Below are positions 40,069 to 49,227 of a stretch of DNA of 64,000 nt, in pieces. The DNA comes from Egibacter rhizosphaerae (GTDB taxonomy: Bacteria; Actinomycetota; Nitriliruptoria; Euzebyales; Egibacteraceae), in NCBI RefSeq assembly GCF_004322855.1, contig NZ_CP036402.1:124001-188000 (forward strand), in the 5' to 3' direction. Position 1 is the stretch's first letter. The number at the start of each line of letters is the position of its first letter. The notes under the pieces are model-generated. The model was not told where the DNA came from, searched no databases, and worked only from the letters and a program-made list of their open reading frames with translations. The translations under genes and the position numbers were made by a program.

Positions 40069-41817
40069 TCAGTCCCCCACGGCACGCCACGAGCCGGTGC
40101 GGCGATCGTCGGCAACGCCACTGACGTCGCCGGTGCCGGGGTCGCGCGAGAGCGCCTGGACCGCGCCGAAGTACTCGGTGAACGGCACGTCGTCCACGAT
40201 CTCGTAGCCCCGCGAGACAAGCCCGTCCTCGAGGTCGCCGGACGGCGACTCCTCCATCTCCAGCTCGCGGCCCTCCAGGTGGAACCGGGGCGCCTCGGTG
40301 GCCTCCGCCAGCGTCTCGTCGTGGTGGGCCCATCGGATCAACACCTGCGCGAGCATGCTCGGGATCCTGCGACCGCCCGGCGAGCCGAGACCGAGGAGGG
40401 GCTCGTCGCCGTCGGCGACGATCACCGGGGTGATGAAGCTGCGAGGGCGTTTCCCGGGCTCCACCGAATTGATTGACTCGGGATCCCGGGAGAAGTTCTT
40501 GAGCTGGTCGTTGAGGAAGAAGCCCTCGACCTGCAGGCCCGAGCCGAAGAAGTTGCTCAGGGTGTTCGTGACCGAGACCATCGTCCCGTCGGGATCGACG
40601 ACCACGAGATGGGTCGTCTCCGACTCGGGGGACGTCGTGCCCGTCTCCTCGTCGACCTCGACGAACCCGTCGTCCGGGATCGCCGCGGCCTTCTCGTCGG
40701 TGTACTCCGTGTCGAGCAGCTCTTCGAGGGGCACGTCCTCGAAGGCGGGGTCGGAGACGAAGACCGTGCGGTCCTCCTCCGCGCTGCGCCAGGCCTGGGC
40801 GACGGCGTGATGATAGGCCGCCCCCTCGGGATCGAGATCCTCGACCCCGAGTGCCTCGCTGATCTGCAGCTGCTGCACCAACGGCGGACCGGAGACGGGC
40901 GGACCCCCGGCCAGGACCTCGTACCCAGCGAACGAGCCTCGCGCGACCGGCACCTCTTCGACCTCGTACGGCTCGAAGTCGCCCAGTTCGAGACCACTTA
41001 CCTCCTCGGCGACGCGCTCGCCGATCTCACCCCCGTGGATCGCTTCGGGACCCTCATCGCGCACCCGCTGGAGTGCTTCGGCGTGCTCCGGCTGCACCAG
41101 CGCGTCCCCGCTCTCGAGCGGCTCGCCTTCGGGGAACATCCGTGGCAGCCGATTGATCGGCAGGCGCGGGGCGGCGTCCTCCAGCCGCTGAGCGAGGTAG
41201 TCGTCGACCTCGATGCCCTGCTCGGCGAGGGCGATCGCCGGCTCGATCAGCCGCTCGAGGTCGCCCGTGCCGTGAGCCTCGTGCACGTGGGCCATGCCCG
41301 CTGCGAAGCCCGGGACGCCGATGTCGGACGCCGGGATCTCTCCGCTCTGCGGCGCGATCTCTCGATAGTCGTACGCCTGCGGCTCCTCCCCGGGCTCGTG
41401 GCGCACGAGCGCTCCCCCGCCGCCGAGGCCCGAGCCGAACGGTTCGACGACCCCCAGGGCGTACGAGGCGGCCACCGCGGCGTCCATCGCGTTCCCGCCG
41501 TCCTCGAGCACGTCCATGCCCACGTCGACCGCCAACGGATGGCCCGCACTGACCCCGTACGTGGTGTCCCCGGAGGAGGTCGTCTCCGCAGGCGCATCCT
41601 CCTCCCCGTCACCCTCGTCGACCCCGTCACCCGCCTCCTCGTCGGAGGGACGCACCGGCTCGAGATCCGCATCGATCTCCCCCTCGACGACGTCGACCTC
41701 CTCCCCGAGCAGCTCGGCGCGCTCCTCGGCCCTGCGCGGCTGCTCGTAGATCGCCACGCCGATCAGGCCGGCGACGACCACGACGCCCAGGACGACGTTG
41801 ATCCAACGGTTCGTCAC
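40069..41817 (-). CDS. ggt: gamma-glutamyltransferase family protein (CapD-like role)
   Basis: N-terminal-nucleophile enzyme acting on gamma-glutamyl bonds. 582 residues: an N-terminal membrane anchor (residues 8-24), an acidic linker to about 85, then the GGT fold (DVLEDGGNAMDAAVAASYALGVVEPF). The self-cleavage/nucleophile Thr401 lies in TTHLVVVD, and GLGSPGGRRIPS is near the C-terminus. GTG start overlaps the pgsA stop (GTGA, 41814-41817). Fourth gene of pgsB-pgsC-pgsA-ggt, the same order as Bacillus anthracis capBCAD, where CapD cleaves poly-gamma-glutamate and attaches it to the envelope. That role is inferred from position; glutathione-type hydrolysis is the alternative. Confidence 0.9.
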   Translation of the reverse strand: MTNRWINVVLGVVVVAGLIGVAIYEQPRRAEERAELLGEEVDVVEGEIDADLEPVRPSDEEAGDGVDEGDGEEDAPAETTSSGDTTYGVSAGHPLAVDVGMDVLEDGGNAMDAAVAASYALGVVEPFGSGLGGGGALVRHEPGEEPQAYDYREIAPQSGEIPASDIGVPGFAAGMAHVHEAHGTGDLERLIEPAIALAEQGIEVDDYLAQRLEDAAPRLPINRLPRMFPEGEPLESGDALVQPEHAEALQRVRDEGPEAIHGGEIGERVAEEVSGLELGDFEPYEVEEVPVARGSFAGYEVLAGGPPVSGPPLVQQLQISEALGVEDLDPEGAAYHHAVAQAWRSAEEDRTVFVSDPAFEDVPLEELLDTEYTDEKAAAIPDDGFVEVDEETGTTSPESETTHLVVVDPDGTMVSVTNTLSNFFGSGLQVEGFFLNDQLKNFSRDPESINSVEPGKRPRSFITPVIVADGDEPLLGLGSPGGRRIPSMLAQVLIRWAHHDETLAEATEAPRFHLEGRELEMEESPSGDLEDGLVSRGYEIVDDVPFTEYFGAVQALSRDPGTGDVSGVADDRRTGSWRAVGD

Positions 41818-43016
41818 GGGCCGGTCCCCTCGCCTTCGTCCGTCGCCTGCTCCAGAACATGGCCGTGGTCGATCTCGGCGACCAGTGCATCTCCCGCGCG
41901 TTCCCAGTCAAGATCCCCGGCGAGCTGATCGTGGATGCGCGCGCGGCGATAGGGGCGGTCGATCCCCGAGAGCGGGCGCGGTGTCGCCTCCCGGATGTAC
42001 ATCGGCTCCAAAACGACCCGAGCGACACCGTCCCGCCCCAGCTCGTAGCGCGCCACCGCCGTCTCCCGGGTGCGTGTCCACCCCTGGTCGAACACGAAGT
42101 TGCCGAGGCTGTAGAGGACCAGGGTGTCGTCGATGGTCTCGACCGGCATGAGCACGTGCGGATGATGGCCGACCACCACGTCGGCGCCGGCTTGTGCGGC
42201 CACTTCGGCGAGATCCCGTTGATCGGCGTTCGGTCCGAAGTCGTACTCCTCGCCCCAGTGGAACTGGGCGATCACCAGATCCGCCTCGCTGCGGGCGCGC
42301 TCGATCGCGGGGACGACCGCATCCGGGTCCGCGGACCGCACCCCGCCCTGGAACGCCCGCGCGACGAAGCCCTCGACGAAGACATCGGTGAACGAGAGCG
42401 TCGCCACGGTGAGATCGCCGAACTCCTGGTAGAGGATGTCGCTGGCATCGTCGAGGTCCTCCCCCGCTCCGACGTGGTCGAGGCCGATCTCGTCGAGCGC
42501 AGCGATCGTGTCGGCCAGGCCCGGCAGACCGTGATCCATGGTGTGGTTGTTCGCGAGCGTCAGCGTCGTGAAGCCCGCCTCGTCGAGCGCTTCGAGCGGC
42601 GCCGGTCCCGTGCGCAAGTGGATCAGCTTGTCCGCCTCGGGTAGATCGTCGCGTTCGCTCACGACCTGCTCCAGGTTCCCCGACACGTAGTCCGCGTCCA
42701 GATACGGGGCCGCCGGTTCGAGCGGGGCCTCGGGACCCTGCCGCCTGGTGACCTCCTCGACGTGGCGCCCGAACATGAGGTCGCCGACCATCGCGGCCGA
42801 GAACACGGTCTCCGCGCGGGCTCCGTCCTGACCGGCCCCGGGATCGGGTTGGTCCGCATCGGCCACCTCGGGAGGGTCTCCGAGCAGGACGAGGATCCCG
42901 AGCACGACCACCGCACCGAGGATGCAGTCGCGCGTGGCGGTCCCACGGTGTCGTCGGATCATGCGCTGTAGCCGGGATCGCAGCCCGACACGCGCCGACG
43001 TGGCTTCGTCCGACAC
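41814..43016 (-). CDS. pgsA: poly-gamma-glutamate synthesis protein PgsA/CapA
   Basis: Membrane-anchored metallophosphatase-like protein of the PGA_cap family, 400 residues. One N-terminal helix (about 30-46) anchors it, then an extracytoplasmic domain follows with MVGDLMFGRHVE, LANNHTMDHG, QFHWGEEYDFGPN and GHHPHVLMPVE, the metal-site motifs of CapA. Needed with PgsB and PgsC for polymer formation and export. GTG start 6 bp after the pgsC stop; the stop overlaps the ggt start. Called capA in pathogens; named here by operon context, not to be confused with phosphatidylglycerophosphate synthase. Confidence 0.92.
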   Translation of the reverse strand: MSDEATSARVGLRSRLQRMIRRHRGTATRDCILGAVVVLGILVLLGDPPEVADADQPDPGAGQDGARAETVFSAAMVGDLMFGRHVEEVTRRQGPEAPLEPAAPYLDADYVSGNLEQVVSERDDLPEADKLIHLRTGPAPLEALDEAGFTTLTLANNHTMDHGLPGLADTIAALDEIGLDHVGAGEDLDDASDILYQEFGDLTVATLSFTDVFVEGFVARAFQGGVRSADPDAVVPAIERARSEADLVIAQFHWGEEYDFGPNADQRDLAEVAAQAGADVVVGHHPHVLMPVETIDDTLVLYSLGNFVFDQGWTRTRETAVARYELGRDGVARVVLEPMYIREATPRPLSGIDRPYRRARIHDQLAGDLDWERAGDALVAEIDHGHVLEQATDEGEGTGP

Positions 43017-43022
43017 CGAGCG

Positions 43023-43478
43023 CTACCCGAGCACCACGCCGAGGGCCCACACGATCAGGAACGTGAGACCCGAGAGCAACAACGTGGAGAAGAGCGTGTG
43101 CGGCACGCCCTGGCGGTGGATCGCGTTCGCGATCAGCCCGGGCACGATGACACCGATGCCGCGGAACTCGTAGACCTCGAAGGGCATCGTCGGGTACAGG
43201 GCATCGAAGGCCAGCTTCAGCAGGATGCCCACCGAGAGCATGGCGACGAACCGTCGGCGGCCGTACAGGATCACCACCCGCTCCACCCCGCGCTCGACGA
43301 TCAGGAACGCGAGGAACGACAGCAGCAGCACGGCGGACACGAACACGACCTGGTCGAAGATCAGCGCCAGGTAGCCGGGGACCACGAGCCCGGCCGGGAT
43401 CACGCCGGTGCGCTCGGCGTAGAGGAGGCTCAGCACCACCCCCACGACCAGGGACACGTAAAGCTCGGTTCCGAACAT
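43023..43478 (-). CDS. pgsC: poly-gamma-glutamate biosynthesis protein PgsC
   Basis: A 151-residue membrane protein with about five helices, starting MFGTELYVSLVVGVVLSLL and containing GLVVPGYLAL and RGIGVIVPGLIANAIHRQG, which are the typical PgsC/CapC segments. It forms the membrane part of the synthase with PgsB. Its ATG directly follows the pgsB stop (no gap), indicating coupled translation. Length is normal for the family (about 150). Confidence 0.93.
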   Translation of the reverse strand: MFGTELYVSLVVGVVLSLLYAERTGVIPAGLVVPGYLALIFDQVVFVSAVLLLSFLAFLIVERGVERVVILYGRRRFVAMLSVGILLKLAFDALYPTMPFEVYEFRGIGVIVPGLIANAIHRQGVPHTLFSTLLLSGLTFLIVWALGVVLG

Positions 43479-44702
43479 CTAGCCGCTCGTTCCTGCTCGC
43501 TGACCGACCGCGTGCTGCTCGAGGCCTCGGACGATCTCCACGCCGCCACCATGCAGATTGCCGACGCCGAGCAACACCCGATCGGTCAGCAAGGGCAGGA
43601 GGGCCTCCACGACCCGATTCGGTGCCAGGTCAGTGTAGTCGCGCACCTCGTGTACCCGGAGGTCGCCGTGCTCGACCGCCCGGAGCACCGGCTGGGTGGC
43701 CGATCCGGTCACGACGAGGGTGTCGATCGGCAGATGCCCCAACACCTCCTCCACGAACTGCCGGGTCCGGCCGATGCGATCGCCGCGGCAGTTCATGATC
43801 GTCACGAGCCCGTCGGAGGCGTGGCCGCGGTCCAGAACGTGTTGCCACACCGCCAGGGACGAGGTGGGGTCGTTCGCACCGAATGCATTGACGAACAGCG
43901 CGGGACGCTCGGGGTCGCCGACCGGGAGAAGTCGTGTCGCGAGCGGGTCCACGGGAGCGGCGCGCATGCCAAGCAGTGCCGCGTCGGCCGGGATTCCCAG
44001 CACGTCGGCGAGCGCGAGCACCAGAGCGACGTGCTCGGCGAACACGAGGTGCTCGAACCCGCGCAGGACGGCGGGATCCACGGCCTCGGGGTCGGCCGTC
44101 ACGACCGTGTTGCCGCGGGCTCGCGCCGCCGATCGCAGGGCGTCGGCATGCGGTCCCGGGGCGATCACGACGGTGCCGCGATCGGGCATCGCGTCCCCGA
44201 AGGCGGCCGCGACGTCCGCGGTCGTGGGGCCCATCTCCTCGAGATGATCGCCGAGCACGTTGGTGACGACGAGGACGTTCGCCGCCGTCAGCTCGTCCAC
44301 GAAGCTGCGCTGGTAATCCGGGTTGATCGCCATGACCTCGGCGACGAGTGCGTCCGCTCCCAGGTCCGCCGCGCGACGGACGACCCCCAACTGCTCGCCC
44401 ACGTTCGGCCCTTCCGGGCGCCGGTGGATGGGTTCCTCCTCGCCCTCCCACGCGCGGAGAAGGCGCGGCTCGGACCCGGTGGTCTTCCCGAGCGTCCGGA
44501 AGCCACCGGCGTCGAGCGCGCCGGTCGCCAGACGCACGACAGTCGACTTGCCCCTGCTCCCGTTCACCGCGACACGCACTTCGACCGCGCCCAGGCGCGC
44601 CCGATGTCGGCGCCGCTCCACGATGCCCGCAACGAGCAGGAGCAGAGCCGCGCACAGTGCCGCCAGGAAGACGACGTCGTCAGAGGTCCCGAAAGGTGTC
44701 AT
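43479..44702 (-). CDS. pgsB: poly-gamma-glutamate synthase PgsB (Mur-ligase-like)
   Basis: ATP-dependent amide ligase that links glutamates through the gamma-carboxyl. 407 residues: one N-terminal helix (about 10-28), then a Mur-ligase-type ATPase with P-loop VAVNGSRGKSTVVRL (GSRGKST at 48-54), EVMAINPDYQRSF and VVTNVLGDHLEEMG; family length about 390-410. The ATG at 44702 has GGAGAG upstream. It lies 70 bp after glnE on the same strand, so expression may follow the glutamine-synthetase genes; no clear promoter in the gap apart from GTATAC. Confidence 0.93.
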   Translation of the reverse strand: MTPFGTSDDVVFLAALCAALLLLVAGIVERRRHRARLGAVEVRVAVNGSRGKSTVVRLATGALDAGGFRTLGKTTGSEPRLLRAWEGEEEPIHRRPEGPNVGEQLGVVRRAADLGADALVAEVMAINPDYQRSFVDELTAANVLVVTNVLGDHLEEMGPTTADVAAAFGDAMPDRGTVVIAPGPHADALRSAARARGNTVVTADPEAVDPAVLRGFEHLVFAEHVALVLALADVLGIPADAALLGMRAAPVDPLATRLLPVGDPERPALFVNAFGANDPTSSLAVWQHVLDRGHASDGLVTIMNCRGDRIGRTRQFVEEVLGHLPIDTLVVTGSATQPVLRAVEHGDLRVHEVRDYTDLAPNRVVEALLPLLTDRVLLGVGNLHGGGVEIVRGLEQHAVGQRAGTSG

Positions 44703-44772
44703 CTCTCCAGAGCGCGGCCGGGTCGTCGGGGCAGCCGCGCGGGCCGAGGGCCGTTGTCCGTATACCCGCTCG

Positions 44773-47700
44773 TTAGCCAGCGTAGAAGCGACGCTCGTGG
44801 ATTTTCCGGACCCGACGCATGGCACGCCCCACGTCCTCGGTCAACGCCTGGCCGCCCGGCGCCTCGTAGCCCAGCATGCGCGCGACGTGATCGAGTTGGC
44901 CGGGACCGGTCGGCAGGAGGCCGGTCTCGCGGTGGCCAGCCAGGTACAGCGCGTTGCGGATCCTCGCGAGCTGCCGCCACCCGTCGCGCAGCCACGCGGC
45001 CTCCCGGGCCTCCAGGATCACCTCGCGTTCGAGCGCGTCGAGCGCGGGCAGTGTACCGGGCACCCGCAGCGACTCGTGCGTTCCTCCGTGGCGCAACTGC
45101 AGCAGCTGCGCCGTCCATTCGGCGTCCGCCAAGCCGCCGGGGCCGAGTTTCAGGTCCGTGCGGTCACCCCGGCGCACCCCGATCCCGCGACGTCCGCCCG
45201 CGCGCTCCCGTTCCACCCGCGCCTTCATCTGCCGGATGGCCTGTTCCCGAGCCGACGACGGCTCGACGGGGTAGACCAGGGGGGTCAGGGCCTCGAGGAC
45301 GCGGGCGGACAGCGAGGCGTCGCCGGCGACGTGCCGGGCTTGCGTGAGTGCCTGGAACTCCCAGGAGTCCGCCCACTGTCGGTAGTACGTGACCGTCGAG
45401 TCGGGTGTTCGCGCGATCGGCCCGTCGCGGCCCTCCGGCCGCAGCCCGAGGTCGACCTCGAACGCGAAGCCCTCGCGGGTGATCTCCGAGAGCGAACGCA
45501 CGAGTCCGTCGGCGACCTCGAGCGCCTCGGCGCGCGCCTCGGCCGGCTCGAACACGAGGATGACGTCGAGGTCGCTCGCGTAGCCGATCTCCCCCCCACC
45601 GAGCTTGCCCATCCCGATGACCGCGAAGGAGATCGGGAGCTCACCCGTCGCGAGCGTCACGCCCGCGTCGAGGGAAGCCTCGGCGAGCGCGGTCAGCTGA
45701 CCGGCCACGGCGGCGAGGTCGGCGCGGCCGAGGAGGTCGGCCACCGCCGTGCGTGCGATCTCGCGGCGTTTCAACCGGCGGAGGCTGTCGGATGCCCGAG
45801 CTGCCTCCTCACCGCGACGCAACAGACCCTGCGCCTGCCGCTGCAGGTCCTCCGCGCCGGGCAACTCGGGCCCGTCGAGGCCGGGCAGGAGCTCCGGCTG
45901 GCGCGCGAGCCACTCCCCGACCAGGCGCGACTGCCCGAGGACCCGCGCGAGGACGTCCCCGACGGGCGGGTTGTCCTGCAGGGTGCGCAGGAACTGCGGC
46001 GTCTTCTCCAGCCGCTCGGCCAGTTCCCGGAAGGCCGAGAGCCCCCCGTCCGGATCGGGCGCCTCGGCGAACGTCGCGAGCATGCCCGGCAGCAGGGCGC
46101 GCAACAACCGTGCTCGGCGCGACACGCCACCCGCCAGGGCCTCGAGGTCGCGCAGCGCCCGCTCGGGGACGGCGAAGCCGAGCGCGGCCAGCCGTTCGAT
46201 CGCGGCCTGGTGCCCGAGCTCGCTCTCGGCACCGTCGACGACGAGCTGGTCGCTGGCCGAGAGCTCCGCGAAGCGACCGAGGAGCGGACGGTAGAACAGC
46301 TTCTCGTGGAGGCGCCGCACGTAGCTCTGCACCCGCGCGTACTCGCGGTCGAACTGGCTCGCGGCCGTCTCGGCCCGGATGTCACGGAACCCGCACGCCC
46401 GTGCCAGACGGTCACGGCGCGCCTCGTCCTGCGGCACCACGTGGGTTCGCCTCAGGCCGCGCAACTGCAGCCGGTGCTCGACCGTGCGAAGGAACTGGTA
46501 GGCGTCGCCGAACAGGTTCGCGTCGCCCTCGTCGACGTAGCCGTGATCGGCGAGGCTGGCCAACGCCTCCAGGGTGTTGGGGCTCCGCAGCGCGGGGTCG
46601 TGGCGCCCGTGGACGAGTTGCAGGAGCTGGACCGCGAACTCGATGTCCCGGATCCCACCGGGTGCCAGCTTGACCTCCCGGCTGCCCGCCTTCTGGACCG
46701 CGGCACTCTCCTCCACCGAGGTCTTCATGGCCTGGATCTCGCCGATCGCATCCCGCTCGCGCCGGTCGGGCCAGACGTACGGGGCCGTGAGCTCGGCGAA
46801 CGCCCGCCCCAGCTCGGGATCCCCCGCCACGGGACGCGCCTTGAGCAGCGCCTGGTACTCCCAGGTGTGCGCCCACCGGTCGTAGTACGCCCGATAGGCG
46901 TCGAGCGTGCGCGAGAGCGGACCGTCGCGCCCTTCGGGGCGCAGGTTGGCGTCGACGTCGTAGACCTGGCCGTCGGCGGTGCGCTCGCGCAGCAGGGCGA
47001 GGAAGCGCCGACAGACGCGGGTCGCCGCGTCCCCGTCGCCCTCGTGCACGAACATGACGTCCACGTCGGAGACGTAGTTGAGCTCGCGTCCGCCGAGCTT
47101 ACCCATGCCGATCACCGCGACCCGGACGTCCTCGTCCCGCTGTGCCCGGTCGAGAGCGGCTCGCAGGAGGCCGGCCGCCAGGTCGGCGAGCTCCGCGCTG
47201 GCGGAGGGCGTGTCCGCGAGACCGATCAGGTCGCGTGCGGCGATGCGCAGGAGCCCGAGCCGCTGGACGCGCGCCAAGCCGGCTGCGGCCCCCTCGTCGT
47301 CCTGGCCGGCCAGTGCCTGGTTCGCCCGCTGGCGGACGCGCTCAACCAGGTCGGGATCGAGCACACCCGCCAGGAGCTCCAACACCTCGGGATGGGTGAT
47401 GGCCACGTCGACGAGCGCGTCGCTGACCGCGGCGAGAGCCGCGAGCCGGGCGATAAGGTGCGGGTCCCCGCGCACGGCCGCCACGCCGTAGGTCTCGACG
47501 ATCCGCACGAGCCCGCGCAGGGCCGGGGCCGGCGCGGGCGCCGTGGTCAACGCGTCGACCACGGCCGGCGCGGTCCACCCCCGGTCGTCCTCCCACACCG
47601 GCCCGTCCGCCGTCCAGACACCGAGCGTCGAGAGCGACTGGGCGCCCTCCTCCCTGGACACGCCGATCCGCGCGAAGAGCGCGGAGGTGGGGTCGCGCGT

Positions 47701-47778
47701 GCTCCGTGCCGGGTCCGTCCGCTCCTCCGCGGCGTTCGCCGGGAGGTGGGCCGGGGACCCTGCCCCGGGCTCGGCCAT
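44773..47778 (-). CDS. glnE: bifunctional glutamine synthetase adenylyltransferase/adenylyl-removing enzyme
   Basis: Adds AMP to, and removes it from, the regulatory tyrosine of GlnA. 1001 residues with two nucleotidyltransferase domains, each with the GMGKLGGxE signature: the N-terminal removase copy near residue 230 (ELNYVSDVDVMFVHE) and the C-terminal transferase copy near 715 (EIGYASDLDVILVFE). Each domain is followed by a helical DUF294-like segment. ATG 23 bp after the glnA2 stop; glnA2-glnE adjacency is the same as in M. tuberculosis. Its target is the Tyr400 glutamine synthetase encoded at 37884-39302. Confidence 0.97.
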   Translation of the reverse strand: MAEPGAGSPAHLPANAAEERTDPARSTRDPTSALFARIGVSREEGAQSLSTLGVWTADGPVWEDDRGWTAPAVVDALTTAPAPAPALRGLVRIVETYGVAAVRGDPHLIARLAALAAVSDALVDVAITHPEVLELLAGVLDPDLVERVRQRANQALAGQDDEGAAAGLARVQRLGLLRIAARDLIGLADTPSASAELADLAAGLLRAALDRAQRDEDVRVAVIGMGKLGGRELNYVSDVDVMFVHEGDGDAATRVCRRFLALLRERTADGQVYDVDANLRPEGRDGPLSRTLDAYRAYYDRWAHTWEYQALLKARPVAGDPELGRAFAELTAPYVWPDRRERDAIGEIQAMKTSVEESAAVQKAGSREVKLAPGGIRDIEFAVQLLQLVHGRHDPALRSPNTLEALASLADHGYVDEGDANLFGDAYQFLRTVEHRLQLRGLRRTHVVPQDEARRDRLARACGFRDIRAETAASQFDREYARVQSYVRRLHEKLFYRPLLGRFAELSASDQLVVDGAESELGHQAAIERLAALGFAVPERALRDLEALAGGVSRRARLLRALLPGMLATFAEAPDPDGGLSAFRELAERLEKTPQFLRTLQDNPPVGDVLARVLGQSRLVGEWLARQPELLPGLDGPELPGAEDLQRQAQGLLRRGEEAARASDSLRRLKRREIARTAVADLLGRADLAAVAGQLTALAEASLDAGVTLATGELPISFAVIGMGKLGGGEIGYASDLDVILVFEPAEARAEALEVADGLVRSLSEITREGFAFEVDLGLRPEGRDGPIARTPDSTVTYYRQWADSWEFQALTQARHVAGDASLSARVLEALTPLVYPVEPSSAREQAIRQMKARVERERAGGRRGIGVRRGDRTDLKLGPGGLADAEWTAQLLQLRHGGTHESLRVPGTLPALDALEREVILEAREAAWLRDGWRQLARIRNALYLAGHRETGLLPTGPGQLDHVARMLGYEAPGGQALTEDVGRAMRRVRKIHERRFYAG

Positions 47779-47801
47779 CGGCTCGCCTTACGTGCTGCCG
47801 G

Positions 47802-49127
47802 TCACAGCATCGGCAGGTACTTGTCGATCTCGAACGGCGTGACCTGGGCGCGGTACTGCTCCCACTCGGTGTGCTTGTTGCGGAGGAAGAAGTCGAAGAC
47901 GTGCTCGCCCAGTGCTTCAGCGACCAGCTCCGAGTCCTCCATCACGTGCAGCGCCTCACCGAGGTTGTGCGGCAGCCGGTCGATCCCCGCCGCGGCCCGC
48001 TCCGCCTGGGTCATCTCGTAGATGTTGTCCTCGGCCTCGGCGGGCAGCTCGTAGCCCTTCTCGATGCCGCGCAGGCCGGCGGCCAGGATCAGGCTGAACG
48101 CGAGATAGGGGTTGCACGCGGGATCGGGCGCCCGGAACTCCACGCGGGCGGACGCCCCCTTGTGGGGCTTGTACATGGGGATGCGGATCAGCGAAGAGCG
48201 GTTGTGACGGCCCCACGAGACGTAGACCGGCGCCTCGAAGCCGGGCACCAACCGCTTGTAGCTGTTCACCCACTGACAGCACACGGCGGTGATCTCACGC
48301 GCGTGCGCGAGCACGCCCGCGACGAACTTCTTGCCGATGTCGGACAGGTGGTGGGGGTCGCTCGGGTCGTAGAAAGCGTTCGTGTCGCCGTCGAACATCG
48401 ACACGTGCGTGTGCATGGCCGAGCCCCAGTGCTCGGCGAGAGGCTTCGGCATGAAGGTCGCGTAGATCCCCCGCCGCATCGCCACCTCTTTGAGCACGAG
48501 GCGGTAGGTCATCACGTTGTCGGCCATCGCGAGCGCGTCCGCGTACCGCAGGTCGATCTCGTGCTGGCTGGGGGCGACCTCGTGGTGGCTGTACTCCACC
48601 GAGATGCCCATCGCCTCGAGGGTCTGGATCGCCTGGCGCCGGAAGTCCGACTGCACGTCCAGCGGCGTGAGATCGAAGTACCCGCCCTGGTCGAGCGGCG
48701 TCGGGTCGTCGGGCCCGTTGAAGAGGAAGAACTCCATCTCGGGATGGACGTAGAAGCTGAAGCCCATGTCCCCCGCTCGGGCGAGGTTGCGACGCAGCAC
48801 GTGACGCGGGTCCGCGGCGAACGGCTCGCCCTCGGGGGTCTGGATGTCGCAGAACATGCGGGCGACGCCGGCCTCCTCACCCCGCCACGGCAGGACCTGG
48901 AAGGTCGAGGCGTCCGGCACCGCGAGCATGTCGGACTCCTGGACCCGCGCGAAGCCGTCAACGGCGCTGCCGTCGAACCCGATGCCCTCCGCGAACGCAC
49001 CCTCGATCTCGCTCGAGGTGATCGCCACCGACTTGAGCATTCCGAGCACGTCGGTGAACCAGAGGCGCACGAAGCGGATGTCCCGCTCCTCGACGGTGCG
49101 GAGCACGTACTCCTGCTGCTTGTCCAC
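47802..49127 (-). CDS. glnA2: second type I glutamine synthetase (GlnA2-like)
   Basis: 441 residues, GS fold: FDGSAVDGFARVQESD, VHPEMEFFLFNG, GSAMHTHVSMF, NRSSLIRIP and RVEFRAPDPACNPYLAF. The short GSI-alpha-like form lacks the usual insertion and the adenylylation loop sequence (NIYEMTQAER instead of the YDLP motif). It may therefore be outside GlnE control or use another amine, as shown for some Streptomyces GlnA2/GlnA3 that gamma-glutamylate polyamines. GTG start with GGGGGAG upstream. A TAGGAT -10 lies 29 nt before the start, with a 14-bp dyad over the -35 position. Confidence 0.92.
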   Translation of the reverse strand: MDKQQEYVLRTVEERDIRFVRLWFTDVLGMLKSVAITSSEIEGAFAEGIGFDGSAVDGFARVQESDMLAVPDASTFQVLPWRGEEAGVARMFCDIQTPEGEPFAADPRHVLRRNLARAGDMGFSFYVHPEMEFFLFNGPDDPTPLDQGGYFDLTPLDVQSDFRRQAIQTLEAMGISVEYSHHEVAPSQHEIDLRYADALAMADNVMTYRLVLKEVAMRRGIYATFMPKPLAEHWGSAMHTHVSMFDGDTNAFYDPSDPHHLSDIGKKFVAGVLAHAREITAVCCQWVNSYKRLVPGFEAPVYVSWGRHNRSSLIRIPMYKPHKGASARVEFRAPDPACNPYLAFSLILAAGLRGIEKGYELPAEAEDNIYEMTQAERAAAGIDRLPHNLGEALHVMEDSELVAEALGEHVFDFFLRNKHTEWEQYRAQVTPFEIDKYLPML

Positions 49128-49155
49128 GGCGCTCCCCCTCTCGATCGTGACCGCG

Positions 49156-49161
49156 ATCCTA
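49156..49161 (-). promoter_or_regulatory. -10 element TAGGAT of glnA2
   Basis: GCTAGGATCGCGG on the minus strand, 28 nt before the GTG; could drive glnA2-glnE-pgsBCA-ggt independently of amt. Confidence 0.45.
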
Positions 49162-49170
49162 GCGGTCGGA

Positions 49171-49184
49171 CCCGAGGCCTCGGG
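49171..49184. repeat. 14-bp palindrome over the glnA2 -35 region
   Basis: CCCGAGGCCTCGGG is a perfect dyad placed where the -35 of the glnA2 promoter would be, 44 bp past the amt stop. It may be a regulator site or part of the amt terminator. Confidence 0.45.
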
Positions 49185-49227
49185 ACCGCGACGCCACGAG
49201 TGGCCGGCGGCGGACGGCGGGGAGCAC

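Noticed and set aside
44703-44772. GTATAC before pgsB as a GlnR half-site or promoter
   Set aside because: No GaAAC partner at 6 bp and no convincing -10/-35 pair; pgsB is more likely read from glnE.
44323-48021. Plus-strand open frame of over 1200 codons opposite glnE
   Set aside because: Shadow of glnE: glnE has two full GlnE signatures, while the opposite frame is Arg/Ala/Gly-rich without motifs. Long antisense frames are expected at this GC content.
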